Positions 49,844 to 58,864 of a stretch of DNA of 64,000 nucleotides are shown here, one piece after another. The DNA is from JBFMEX01 sp040752215 (GTDB lineage: Bacteria; Pseudomonadota; Alphaproteobacteria; Rhizobiales; Hyphomicrobiaceae): the NCBI GenBank assembly GCA_040752215.1, contig JBFMEX010000026.1:62001-126000 (forward strand). The letters are read 5' to 3'. A model generated the notes under the pieces. It searched no databases and had not been told where the DNA came from. It was given only the letters and a program-made list of their open reading frames with translations. The stretch's first letter is position 1; every line of letters begins with the position of its first letter. Made by a program: the position numbers and the translations under genes.

Positions 49844-51376
49844 ATGCAGGAGCCGCTGACCCGAGCCCACGGCGGCGACATCGACGGGGCGCTGCTGCGC
49901 AAGAGCTCGCTCGACAAGGATCTCTCCAAGATCGAGCGCGTCGAGCGGGCGACACTGACCGTGTCGCGCCAATTGATCGCGCCCGGACTCGCGCTGCTGT
50001 TCCTGGCCTTCGCCGGACTGGTCGCCGGACTGCAGATCTCCGCCGAGCACGGCGCAGTCGTGATCGTGGTGGCGTCGGTCATCGCCGGCTACATGGCGCT
50101 CAACGTCGGCGCCAATGACGTCGCCAACAACGTGAGTGCGGCGGTCGGCGCTCGCGCGCTCACTTTGACCGGCGCGCTCTTGATCGCCGCCGTTTTCGAG
50201 AGCATGGGCGCGCTCGTTGCCGGCGGCGACGTGGTCGAGACCATTTCCAAGGGCATCATCGATCCGCGCAGCCTCCCCGATGGGCGGGCGTTCGTGTGGG
50301 CGATGATGGCGGCGCTGCTGTCCTCGGCGCTGTGGGTCAACCTCGCGACCTACATCGGCGCGCCGGTGTCGACGACGCACGCGGTGGTCGGCGGGGTGAT
50401 GGGAGCGGGGATTACCGCGGCCGGACTCGGCGCGGTCAACTGGCCGACGATCGGGGCGATCGCTGCGAGCTGGGTCGTCTCGCCGTTGCTTGGCGGCATA
50501 ATCGCGGCGCTGTTCCTCGCCTTCATCAAGATCAACATCATCTACCAGGACGACAAGATCGCGGCGGCGCGGCGCTGGGTGCCGCTGTTGATCGCGATCA
50601 TGACGTCGGCCTTCGTCGTGTATTTGATCACCAAGGGTCTCAACAAGGTCTGGAAGCCGACGGGGGATACCATTGCCGTGCTGGCGCTGGCGATTTTCGC
50701 CGTCTCGCTCGCCGCCCTGAGACCGTGGATAGCGCGCCAGTCGGAGGGATTGGAGAACCGCAACCAGTCGCTGCGAGCCTTGTTTCGGGTGCCGCTGATC
50801 CTCTCCGCCGCGCCGCTCTCGTTCGCGCATGGCGCCAACGACGTCGCCAACGCCGTCGGCCCGCTCGCGGCGATCCTGCACTCCGTCCAGTCCGGGGCCG
50901 TGGCCGGCAAGGTCGGGGTGCCGTTCTGGGTCATGCTGATCGGCGCCAGCGGAATCAGTCTCGGCCTCTATCTCTACGGCCCGAAGCTGATCCTGATGGT
51001 CGGCGAGCAGATCACCAAGATGAATCCGATGCGCGCATTCTGCGTCGCCCTCTCCGCCGCGGTGACGGTGATCGTCGCCTCCGGCCTCGGCCTGCCGGTG
51101 AGCTCGACCCATATCGCCGTCGGCGCGGTCTTCGGCGTCGGCTTCTTCCGCGAGTTCTACACCGCCCACAGCAAGCGCCGCCGGCGCTATGTGAAGGCGC
51201 ACGTCCGCGTGCACAGGAAGGTGATGAACCTCGAGGCCGAGCGTCAGGAGGCGCAGCGGCGCAGGCTGGTCCGGCGCTCGCACTTCCTCGTCATCGTCGC
51301 CGCCTGGGTGATCACGGTGCCTTGCGCCGCGGGGCTCGCTGCCGCCATCTATCTCGCGCTCGATGCGGCGATGTAG
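49844..51376 (+). CDS. PiT-family inorganic phosphate (or sulfate) transporter
   Basis: A 510-residue membrane protein with the PiT duplication: VGANDVANNVSAAVGARA (near 85) and SFAHGANDVANAVGPLAA (near 325), plus GAPVSTTHAVVGGVMG and GLPVSSTHIAVGAVFG. About ten helices. A charged, basic loop and tail (HSKRRRRYVKAHVRVHRK) follow. Most PiT members carry phosphate with H+ or Na+; a CysP-type sulfate permease is the close alternative and cannot be excluded. GAGGAAG sets the start at the ATG at 49844. Confidence 0.88.
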   Translation: MQEPLTRAHGGDIDGALLRKSSLDKDLSKIERVERATLTVSRQLIAPGLALLFLAFAGLVAGLQISAEHGAVVIVVASVIAGYMALNVGANDVANNVSAAVGARALTLTGALLIAAVFESMGALVAGGDVVETISKGIIDPRSLPDGRAFVWAMMAALLSSALWVNLATYIGAPVSTTHAVVGGVMGAGITAAGLGAVNWPTIGAIAASWVVSPLLGGIIAALFLAFIKINIIYQDDKIAAARRWVPLLIAIMTSAFVVYLITKGLNKVWKPTGDTIAVLALAIFAVSLAALRPWIARQSEGLENRNQSLRALFRVPLILSAAPLSFAHGANDVANAVGPLAAILHSVQSGAVAGKVGVPFWVMLIGASGISLGLYLYGPKLILMVGEQITKMNPMRAFCVALSAAVTVIVASGLGLPVSSTHIAVGAVFGVGFFREFYTAHSKRRRRYVKAHVRVHRKVMNLEAERQEAQRRRLVRRSHFLVIVAAWVITVPCAAGLAAAIYLALDAAM

Positions 51377-51382
51377 GATACC

Positions 51383-52591
51383 TCATCGGGCCATGCTCGC
51401 CTCTCGCGCGATCTCGTCGAACACCTCGCCGAACTCGACCGCGCCGGCGTTTTTCACATTCTCGTCCATTCGCTGGTCGAGCGCGGCGAGCAGCTCCGCC
51501 GCCGACTTGCCGCGCACGATCGTGTTGCGCGCATAGGCGCCGCGGGCGAAGAAGTTGGTGGTCGGCACGTCGCGTGCCACCTGTGTCATCATCTCGAGGC
51601 CGGTCGCCGGGCCGGCGAGGTTCATCAGCTCGATCTCGGCCCCCGCGAGACGGCCGCGGCCCTCTTTCTCCGCCAGCTGGCGCAAGCCGTCGAGCTTGAT
51701 GACCTGCAGCCAGGGCCCGATATCGCCGTCGAGGTTGACGGCGTGAATACCGCGGCCCTTGTCGGTGCTGGCGAGCGCGACGTGCCGCGACCAATCGCGC
51801 GGCACGCTGCGTGCCGTCGCCACCATCGCCTTCAGCGAGGCGATCTTGGCCTCGAGGCGCGCCCTGCGCTGAGGCTCGCCGGTCCGCTTCAGCAGCGCCC
51901 GCATCCGGGCGAGGAAGCCGTCGCCGCTCTTGGCGATCTCGTTGATCGAATTGGCGGCCAAGAGCTGCGCGTAGCCGAGTGCGGTCGAGATCGGCTTGCC
52001 CTTGCGGGTGATGGGATGGATGCCGGCCTGCATGTCGGCGGTGCCGAGGCCGCTGGTCTCCAGCGCATAGACGCGCACCACCTGATCCTTGGTGAGGCCG
52101 AGCGCCAGCGCCTCCCGGGCGTAGCGCGCCTTGAACTCGCGCTCGGCGATCCGCTCCGGCTCGAAGTCGTAGTGGCGCCTGGCACTGTCGAGAAAGTCGG
52201 CGACCGTGGGCAGCGGCTCGGGCGGCGGCTCCTCCGGCCGCGGCTCCGTCTCGTAGGCGGCCCAGCGCTTGGCGAGTTCGGCCGGCAGCTCCGGCCCGGA
52301 GTACTTGGGCGGCGGCTCGAGCACGTAGTCGTTCCTGGCGAGGGGCTGGCCGGCGGCCTTTTTGCGCTTGCGCGCCGCCTTCTTCTTCTCGATCAGCCCC
52401 CAGTAGGCGTCGAGCGCCGCGCCATGAAAGGTCTGGGCCGAGAGGTAGGCATCGAACAGCGCGCGCTCGCGCGGCTCCAGCGTGGCGCGGAAGGTGTCGG
52501 CGCGCGAGGCAGCGTGTGCGCCGGCCGCGCCGACGAGGCACGCCGCGAGCAGGGCGAGCGCGACCACGAGGCCCGGGCGTGCCGGTCGCAT
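51383..52591 (-). CDS. Exported protein with possible lysozyme-like fold
   Basis: A 402-residue exported protein. A signal peptide (VVALALLAACLVGAAGAHA, to about residue 27) is followed by a charged and proline-rich stretch (KKKAARKRKKAAG; RPEEPPPEPLPTV). The segment VYALETSGLGTADMQAGI with ALGYAQLLAANSI resembles the catalytic-Glu and GYAQL motifs of lytic transglycosylases, so a peptidoglycan role is possible but unproven. The start MRPARPG is chosen for the signal peptide. It is convergent with the Pit gene (6 bp gap). Confidence 0.65.
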   Translation of the reverse strand: MRPARPGLVVALALLAACLVGAAGAHAASRADTFRATLEPRERALFDAYLSAQTFHGAALDAYWGLIEKKKAARKRKKAAGQPLARNDYVLEPPPKYSGPELPAELAKRWAAYETEPRPEEPPPEPLPTVADFLDSARRHYDFEPERIAEREFKARYAREALALGLTKDQVVRVYALETSGLGTADMQAGIHPITRKGKPISTALGYAQLLAANSINEIAKSGDGFLARMRALLKRTGEPQRRARLEAKIASLKAMVATARSVPRDWSRHVALASTDKGRGIHAVNLDGDIGPWLQVIKLDGLRQLAEKEGRGRLAGAEIELMNLAGPATGLEMMTQVARDVPTTNFFARGAYARNTIVRGKSAAELLAALDQRMDENVKNAGAVEFGEVFDEIAREASMAR

Positions 52592-52751
52592 GTCTACTTG
52601 GTCCTCCACGCGCCGGCCGCAGGCCGCTCGGCGCCACGCCGAAAGGCTAGCCGACTGCTCGAGGGGAAATAAGGCGCACCCGGAACCCGGCCCAGACCAT
52701 GCCACGCCGGCGGTTGCTTGGCGCGGCAGACTCGGATGCTATGGTGCCACC

Positions 52752-53420
52752 ATGACCATTGCCCTGTCGACCGCCATCGAGCCCTGGACCGCCGCGCGGC
52801 TGCGTCGATTGGCGGCGACAGCGCTCCATGCGGTCCCCGTTCCGGACGGCGACGACGGTGCAGGCCGGCCCGGTCCGAGCGACTTCGATCTCGATCCCGA
52901 TCTCGCGCTCGAGCTGGCCGCCCGCCATCTGCGTGCCGCCGCCGTGCTCGTGCCGATCGTCGACCGCGAGCAGCCCACCTTGCTGTTCACTGTGCGCACC
53001 GACAGCCTGCCGAGCCATGCCGGGCAAATCTCGTTTCCCGGCGGCAAGATCGACGAGGGCGACGCCGGGCCGCTCGATACGGCGCTGCGCGAGGCCGAAG
53101 AGGAGATCGGTCTCGCTCGCGCCCTGGTCGAGCCGCTCGGCTATCTCGACACCTATCGCACCGGTACTGGCTATGCGATCCAGCCCGTCGTGGCGCTTGT
53201 CGACCCCGGCCACAGTCTCGCGATCAATCCGAGCGAGGTGGCGGAGGTGTTCGAGGTGCCGCTCGCGTTCCTGATGCAGGCCGCCAATCACCAGCGCCAC
53301 GCGCGCGCCTGGCAGGGCCGGCAGCGCCATTTCTACGCGATGCCCTACGGCGAGCGCTTCATCTGGGGCGCCACCGCCGGCATCATCCGCAATCTCCACC
53401 AGAGACTTCACGCCCCATGA
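52752..53420 (+). CDS. CoA pyrophosphatase-like Nudix hydrolase
   Basis: A 222-residue Nudix protein. The CoA-specific upstream motif SLPSHAGQISFPGGKIDEGD runs into a full Nudix box ending TALREAEEEIGL. It probably hydrolyses CoA or oxidised CoA to phosphopantetheine and ADP (NudL-type). The start is the ATG at 52752. It overlaps the DUF6111 gene by 4 bp and is in an operon with the CCA-adding enzyme. Confidence 0.9.
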   Translation: MTIALSTAIEPWTAARLRRLAATALHAVPVPDGDDGAGRPGPSDFDLDPDLALELAARHLRAAAVLVPIVDREQPTLLFTVRTDSLPSHAGQISFPGGKIDEGDAGPLDTALREAEEEIGLARALVEPLGYLDTYRTGTGYAIQPVVALVDPGHSLAINPSEVAEVFEVPLAFLMQAANHQRHARAWQGRQRHFYAMPYGERFIWGATAGIIRNLHQRLHAP

Positions 53421-53698
53421 TCCGCATCGTTGCCGAGAACCTACTGCTGTTCCTGCTGCCGACGCTGGTCTACGTGGGCTATGTGTTCCTTACCCGTGAC
53501 GACAAGCCGGGCTCGCGCGAGCTGCTCTCCGATGCGCCGCTGATCTGGCTGTTCGCGATCGGCGCGATGCTGGTGATGGTCACGCTCGTTGTTTTCGGTT
53601 CGACCTCGGGCGGCCGTCCGGGCGACGCCTATCAGCCGCCGGTGCTGAAGGACGGCCGCATCGTGCCGGGTCGTCTCGACGGAAAGGAAGCCCGGTGA
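53417..53698 (+). CDS. DUF6111 family small membrane protein
   Basis: A 93-residue protein with two membrane helices (NLLLFLLPTLVYVGYVFL, residues 8-25, and LIWLFAIGAMLVMVTLVVF, about 42-60) and a hydrophilic tail (KDGRIVPGRLD). The length and the GRI-PGR tail match DUF6111, common in Hyphomicrobiales between a Nudix gene and a CCA-adding enzyme gene. It overlaps both neighbours by 4 bp. Function unknown. Confidence 0.82.
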   Translation: MIRIVAENLLLFLLPTLVYVGYVFLTRDDKPGSRELLSDAPLIWLFAIGAMLVMVTLVVFGSTSGGRPGDAYQPPVLKDGRIVPGRLDGKEAR

Positions 53699-54960
53699 GC
53701 CCGGCCCGCGCAACGCCGCCCGAGACGGCGCTGCCATCGCTGGCCGGGGCCGAGTGGCTCGAGCGGAGCTCGACGCGGGCGGTGATGGCGGCGATCGCCG
53801 GTGCCGGGCACGGGGTCAGGGCGGTAGGCGGCGCGGTGCGCAACGCGCTTATCGGCGTACCGGTGAGGGACGTCGATCTCGCCACCACAGCGCTACCCGA
53901 AGAGGTGATGGCGCTGGCGCAAGCGGCCGGCCTCAAGGCGGTGGCGACCGGCATCGAGCACGGGACGGTGACGATCGTCGCGCATCACCAGCCGATCGAG
54001 GTGACGACGCTGCGCAAGGATGTGGCGACCGACGGACGCCGCGCCGTGGTCAGCTTCACGACCGACTGGGAGGCGGACGCCGCCCGGCGCGATTTCACCC
54101 TCAATGCGCTCTACTGCGATGGCGACGGAACGTTGCACGATCCGCTCGGCGGCTATCGTGATCTTGCCGCGCGGCGAGTCCGGTTCATCGGCGACCCGCA
54201 CGCGCGCATCCGCGAGGACTACCTCAGGATCCTGCGCTTCTTCCGCCTGTTTGCCGAGTACGGTGTCGGCGACCCGGACGAGGCGGGGTATGCCGCCAGC
54301 ATCGCCGAGCGCGGCGGGCTGACGCTGCTGTCCGGCGAGCGCATCCGTGTCGAGCTGTTGCGGCTCCTCGCCGCCCCGCGGGCGCTCGAGGCGGTCGAGG
54401 CGATGTCGGCGGGCGGCATCCTCGAGCTGCTGGTCGGGGCGCGCCCGACCAGTCGCGTGCTGTCGCGACTGATCGAGATCGAGCGCCGCCTGGCCGGAGC
54501 GCCCGACGCGGTGCTGCGCCTCGCCGCGCTCGCGGTGCACGAGGTGGACGACGCGCCGCGGCTCGCCGAGCGGCTGAAGCTCGCCAATGCCGAGGCCGCG
54601 CGTCTCGCCGCCGCCGCGACCTACGATGTCGCCCTGCTGCCGCGGACGGGCGGCCCGGCGCTGCACGCGTTTCTCTATCGGCATGGCCTCGCGCGCTTCC
54701 TCGACGCGGAGCTGATCGACTGGGCGCGCAGCGACGATCCCCCCGACAGTGGTGAGCGCCTGCGCCGGATCGAGGAGGCGCGCCAATGGCCGCCGCCGGC
54801 GCTGCCGTTCCGCGGAGCGGACGTGGTGGCGCTGGGCGTTGCCAAGGGCACCGAGGTCGGCCGCGTGCTCGATGTGTTCGAGGAGTGGTGGATCGCCAGC
54901 GACTTCCCGCGCGACGCGGAGCTTCTTCGCCGCCGGTTGGCCGAGATCGCACGTGCTTAA
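53695..54960 (+). CDS. cca: CCA tRNA nucleotidyltransferase
   Basis: A 421-residue class II nucleotidyltransferase of the poly(A) polymerase/CCA type: VRAVGGAVRNALIGVPVRDVDLA (residues about 41-63, catalytic DVD), ARRDFTLNALYCDGDG near 139 and RFIGDPHARIREDYLRILRFF near 162. It adds or repairs the tRNA 3'-CCA end. A GTG start overlaps the DUF6111 stop by 4 bp. It closes this three-gene operon. A poly(A) polymerase is less likely, given the length. Confidence 0.93.
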   Translation: MSPARATPPETALPSLAGAEWLERSSTRAVMAAIAGAGHGVRAVGGAVRNALIGVPVRDVDLATTALPEEVMALAQAAGLKAVATGIEHGTVTIVAHHQPIEVTTLRKDVATDGRRAVVSFTTDWEADAARRDFTLNALYCDGDGTLHDPLGGYRDLAARRVRFIGDPHARIREDYLRILRFFRLFAEYGVGDPDEAGYAASIAERGGLTLLSGERIRVELLRLLAAPRALEAVEAMSAGGILELLVGARPTSRVLSRLIEIERRLAGAPDAVLRLAALAVHEVDDAPRLAERLKLANAEAARLAAAATYDVALLPRTGGPALHAFLYRHGLARFLDAELIDWARSDDPPDSGERLRRIEEARQWPPPALPFRGADVVALGVAKGTEVGRVLDVFEEWWIASDFPRDAELLRRRLAEIARA

Positions 54961-55077
54961 GAATGGGTTGCGATGACCCTTCAAATGCCGACCGATCCGG
55001 TTTAGCGTGACTGTCGGCGATCGGCGTATGCACCTCGCATTGGGATCGCGCGTCCTCACGCCACGGGCATCGCGTAA

Positions 55078-55323
55078 ATGGCTCATGCAACACCGAGTCT
55101 CGAGCGGGAGCGCGCGCTTCGCTTCTTCGAGGTGGCGCTGTCGTTACTGGCGCTGGCCGCGCTCGCTTTCGCGCTCGCCGTCCATCACCATGCCGGCGCG
55201 CTCGGGCTCGCTGACGATGCGCGGGCTGCAATCGCCCTCGCGCTGCTGCTTCTGGCTGCTATCGACGCGACCCTGCTGCTCATGTGGGAACAGCTGGTGA
55301 GGCGCGTCGGCGGCTGGCTTTGA
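55078..55323 (+). CDS. Small two-helix membrane protein
   Basis: An 81-residue protein with two hydrophobic segments (LSLLALAALAFALAVHHHAG, about 22-41, and IALALLLLAAIDATLLLM, about 52-69). The stop overlaps the next ATG by one base (TGATG), so the two are translationally coupled. No family is recognised and no ribosome site is strong. Confidence 0.55.
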   Translation: MAHATPSLERERALRFFEVALSLLALAALAFALAVHHHAGALGLADDARAAIALALLLLAAIDATLLLMWEQLVRRVGGWL

Positions 55324-56231
55324 TGGCCGTCGAGTCCGCCTGCCGCCTCTATGTCATCCTCGCGCGAGACGGCCGCTCGGCGGTGGTGTTCCGTCGCGGC
55401 CCGAGTGGTCGGGTGTGCCTGCTCAGGTGGTGGCTCGGCAGCGATACGTTCGAGATCGGGCAGTGGCTCATCGGCCGCATCTACGAGCGGCGTAGCGATC
55501 TCTCCCCCGATGGTGACCTGCTTGTCTACTTCGCCGCAGTCCACAAAACGCCGCTCGCCTCGTGGACGGCGGTCTCGCGACCGCCCTACCTCACCGCGCT
55601 GGCGCTTTGGCCGAAGGGCGATTGCTGGGGTGGGGGTGGCCGCTTCTTGTCGCGCCATCACGTGCTGATCAATCACAGCGACGACAAGCTCGCCCTCGCC
55701 GACGGCTTCCTTCTTCCGTCGTCGGTGCGCGTCGAGCCGATGGGTGAACGGGCGGGGGCCGGCGAGGACAATCCGATCTGCCACGATCGGATGGTGCGCG
55801 ACGGCTGGGTCTGCACCCATCCCGGGCAGGCGTCCGCCTATCGCTCCAGCGGCCCGGCGCGTTGGATTTTAGACGTGTCCGAACGCTACGAGAGAGTGCA
55901 GCCAAAGCCATCCAGCGCCGGGCCGCGCGCGCGTCTCGAGCGCCGGTTGGTGGCGGTCGGCGTGACCGACGGCCCCTGGTACGACGAGCGCTTTAGCGTG
56001 CTTTCGGCGGACGGCTCGACGCTGCGCGACCTCGGCCGCTGCGACTGGGCGGACTGGCAGTCGAATGGCGACCTTCTGATCGCGTGCGAGGGCAGGATCC
56101 TGCGCCTCTCCGCGGCCGCGGCGGCGCAAGCCAGCGCCGTTCCCCTCGCCGGCGCGCGCGAACTGATCGCTCTCGCGCCGATGCAGTTCGAAGCCCGCGA
56201 GGCACCGGGCTGGGCACGGCACTGGCGTTAG
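55323..56231 (+). CDS. Conserved hypothetical protein
   Basis: A 302-residue soluble protein with no signal peptide or membrane helix. Conserved-looking stretches are LYVILARDGRSAVVFRRGPS, GQWLIGRIYERRSDLSPDGD and YLTALALWPKGDCWGGGGRF, rich in W, G and R. I recall similar unannotated proteins in other bacteria (often beside other hypotheticals) but know no function. Length after MAVESACR fits. It is coupled to the preceding small membrane protein. Confidence 0.68.
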   Translation: MAVESACRLYVILARDGRSAVVFRRGPSGRVCLLRWWLGSDTFEIGQWLIGRIYERRSDLSPDGDLLVYFAAVHKTPLASWTAVSRPPYLTALALWPKGDCWGGGGRFLSRHHVLINHSDDKLALADGFLLPSSVRVEPMGERAGAGEDNPICHDRMVRDGWVCTHPGQASAYRSSGPARWILDVSERYERVQPKPSSAGPRARLERRLVAVGVTDGPWYDERFSVLSADGSTLRDLGRCDWADWQSNGDLLIACEGRILRLSAAAAAQASAVPLAGARELIALAPMQFEAREAPGWARHWR

Positions 56232-56497
56232 AGCAGGTTCAATCGATGTGGAACCGCCTCGTGCCACCGCGGCTTGCGCCAAGTCTTTGACTGAGAGTCT
56301 GATTCACGCCCTCGATGGAAACGGGAGCGCTTCCACCTCGGACGATCAGGCTCCAACGACCCCATACCGCTGCGACGCTGTCGCGATCGTCACCGAGCAA
56401 ATTTGCCGTGCAATGACGGTGCGTAACGCGTGGAGGGAGGAATCCGGCGACAATTCATATTGTCCGGCAATGTCTTCGCTCCAATGGGAGGGCTGCA

Positions 56498-56800
56498 ATG
56501 AGGTACGAAGCAACTGCGGCGCTCGGCGCACTGGTGCTGGTGGCAATGCGCGCCGGTGTGGCGACGAGCGCCGACGCGGAACGTGGCGCCGGCATCGTCC
56601 CGGTCGCTGACAAGAAGCGTCCACCGGATGCGCGGCTGAAACCGCCTCTGCCGCCCAAGCGCGGCTCATGGGACAATAAGGATTGCTGGCAGGAGGATAC
56701 GGTCAAAGATTCCGATGCCGTGCATCGTCTATGCTGCGAGTTTACCTACAGCGCACCAGCCCAGACCGTCTCTTCGTGCGGGCCGTGGCACAAGTGGTAA
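56498..56800 (+). CDS. Small exported protein, unknown function
   Basis: A 100-residue protein with a signal-like N-terminus (AALGALVLVAMRAGVATSADA), a proline/lysine-rich middle (KKRPPDARLKPPLPPK) and four cysteines near the end (DCWQ, LCCEF, SCGPW). The cysteines could form two disulfides. GGAGGG lies upstream of the ATG. It may be a small secreted envelope protein; I have no family. Confidence 0.58.
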   Translation: MRYEATAALGALVLVAMRAGVATSADAERGAGIVPVADKKRPPDARLKPPLPPKRGSWDNKDCWQEDTVKDSDAVHRLCCEFTYSAPAQTVSSCGPWHKW

Positions 56801-56996
56801 TTCGAGGTCGATGCCATCGATCCCAGCCCAATAAGGAGCGCCTATTCCAGAAATAGTCTTTGCCAATACGCATTCGGATCGAGGTATGGGAACAGAAAGG
56901 GCACAAACGAATGGCCCGCGTCGTTGGCGCGGGCCATTTCTTGCCGGATTCGACTCGGCGGACGCCGTTCAATATCGCGACGGCGTCGCTGCATCG

Positions 56997-57317
56997 TCAG
57001 ATAGCGAAGTCCTGAAGCTTGGCGCCCTTGGACAGCTTGGAATTCAGCCAGTTCGGTTTGCGACCGCGGCCGGTCCAGGTATCAGAAGGATTGTCGGGAT
57101 TGGCATATTTGGCCGCCGACTTGCTCTTGCCGCGACCGCGGCCTCGTCCACCGAGCAGCTCGGACAGCGAGAAGCCGGCGCTGGCGGCCGCCGCCTCGGC
57201 CTTTTTCAATGCCGCAGCGCGCTCGCGCTGGCGGGCCGCGGTGATGGCCTTCTCGACTTTGCCCTGAAGGTCACGAAGCTCTTTGAGCGACATCTTGTCG
57301 ACGTTGATGCTCGCCAT
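56997..57317 (-). CDS. H-NS family histone-like nucleoid protein
   Basis: A 106-residue protein: N-terminal coiled coil (MSLKELRDLQGKVEKAITAA), basic linker (GGRGRGRGKSKSAAKYANP) and the H-NS DNA-binding core with TWTGRGRKPNWL near residue 80. It binds curved AT-rich DNA and silences genes, resembling the HvrA branch. The region upstream is the most AT-rich in this part of the window, fitting autoregulation. Confidence 0.9.
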   Translation of the reverse strand: MASINVDKMSLKELRDLQGKVEKAITAARQRERAAALKKAEAAAASAGFSLSELLGGRGRGRGKSKSAAKYANPDNPSDTWTGRGRKPNWLNSKLSKGAKLQDFAI

Positions 57318-57631
57318 TCTCTCTTCCCTTTCTCGATTTGAGCCGTCCTATTCGGTGGACGGCATGCTCAGGTCTTATAATGCGCGGCTTTTGGCATTGC
57401 ATTCCCTTTTTTGGGGGGTAGAAACAAAAAAATGAGTTAACCAGCCGGCCCGCGCCCTCCGCGCGGCCGCCCGTCGATGGCCCCACACGGCACGATTGCA
57501 GTCCCTGGCGCGATAACGGGCCATGTCCGGGGTGCGCTGCGGTGCGAACGATCAGTTCCGGGATCGTGCGTTCCGGGGCCATTGCGCGGCAAGCCAGCGG
57601 CGGTGGCAGCGGACGGACACAGGGCGTCGGG
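57318..57631. other. Intergenic region upstream of H-NS gene
   Basis: No gene is seen in these 314 bp. It holds an AT-rich tract (near 57390-57445, with T6 and A7 runs) that may include the H-NS promoter and binding sites, and a GC-rich inverted repeat around 57450-57475 that on the minus strand precedes the T7 run, a weak terminator candidate for the macB operon. Confidence 0.5.
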
Positions 57632-58864
57632 CTACTCGCTGCGCAGCGCGTCGATGGGACTGAGGCCCGCAGCACGGCGCGCCGGGAAAAAGCCGAAGAA
57701 GATGCCGGTCGCTGCGGCAGCTGCCATTGCGAGCGCCATCACCGAGGGGCTGAGCAGAACCGGCCATTCGGCGCTTGTCGCGATGATCGTCGCCGCCGCG
57801 ACTCCGACCACAATTCCGATCAATCCGCCGAGCAGGCAGAGTGCCACCGCCTCCACCAAGAATTGCAGCAGGATGTCGCGCCGGCGCCCGCCGACCGCCA
57901 TCCTGAGGCCGATCTCTCGCGTGCGCTCGGTGACCGAGACCAGCATGATGTTCATGATGCCGATGCCACCGACGATCAACGAGATGGCCGAGGTTGCCGC
58001 CAGCAGGTAGCTGAGCGTCGACAGCACCTCGGTGCGCGCCTTCATGAACTCGGCCATGTTGCGGACGTAGAAATTGTCCTCCTCGCCGCCCCGGACGTGC
58101 CGGCGCTGGCGCATCAGGTCCTCGATCTCCTCCTGCGCCTCGGCGAGGCTGATCGCCGGGTCGATCTTGACGTAGATCGAGCCGACTTGGTCGTTCTGGA
58201 CCTGGCTCTTGCCGACGATCCGCCCGCGGGCGACCGCCATCGGCAGCAGAACGATGTCGTCCTGGTCGCGCCCGAACGCCGACTGCCCCTTGGCCGAGAG
58301 CACGCCGATCACCTTGAAGGGCACGCCCTTGACGCGGATTTGCGCGCCGACCGGGTCTTCGGCCCCGAACACCTCCTTGGCGACGGTCGCGCCGATCAGC
58401 GCCACCTTGCTCGAGCCGCGCATGTCGGCGGCCTCGAACGGGCGCCCGCTCGCCACCGGCCAGTCGCGGACAGTCGGATAGTCGGCGTGCACGCCGGACG
58501 CGGAGGTGACCCAGTTGGCGCTGCCATAGGTCACGGCAGCAGAGCCCGACAGCAGGCCGGAGATCGCGGTGACGCCGTTGATCTTCTCGCGGATGGCGCG
58601 GATGTCGCCCTCCGCCAGCGGCACGTCGGTGCCGGCCCCGCTCGATCGGCCGCCGACGTTGCGCGTACCGCTGCTGATCACCAGCATGTTTGTGCCGAGC
58701 GCGTTGATCTTGCGATTGACGTCGCTCGAGGCGCCGGTTCCGACTGCGACCAGCACCACGACCGAGGCGACGCCGATGATGATGCCGAGGGTGGTCAGCA
58801 CCGAGCGCATCAGGTTTGCGCGTAGCGCGGTCAGCGCGATGGCGAGGCTGTCGAGAACCGTCAT
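57632..58864 (-). CDS. MacB-type ABC transporter permease
   Basis: A 410-residue FtsX/MacB permease. An N-terminal helix (SVLTTLGIIIGVASVVVLVAVG) is followed by a large periplasmic domain (about 45-280) and three C-terminal helices (LLAATSAISLIVGGIGIMNIML; GLIGIVVGVAAATII). REIGLRMAVGGRRRDIL and RRAAGLSPIDALR are MacB hallmarks. With the ATPase (4-bp overlap) and MacA-like protein upstream it forms a tripartite efflux pump. It is the last gene of the operon. Confidence 0.93.
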   Translation of the reverse strand: MTVLDSLAIALTALRANLMRSVLTTLGIIIGVASVVVLVAVGTGASSDVNRKINALGTNMLVISSGTRNVGGRSSGAGTDVPLAEGDIRAIREKINGVTAISGLLSGSAAVTYGSANWVTSASGVHADYPTVRDWPVASGRPFEAADMRGSSKVALIGATVAKEVFGAEDPVGAQIRVKGVPFKVIGVLSAKGQSAFGRDQDDIVLLPMAVARGRIVGKSQVQNDQVGSIYVKIDPAISLAEAQEEIEDLMRQRRHVRGGEEDNFYVRNMAEFMKARTEVLSTLSYLLAATSAISLIVGGIGIMNIMLVSVTERTREIGLRMAVGGRRRDILLQFLVEAVALCLLGGLIGIVVGVAAATIIATSAEWPVLLSPSVMALAMAAAAATGIFFGFFPARRAAGLSPIDALRSE

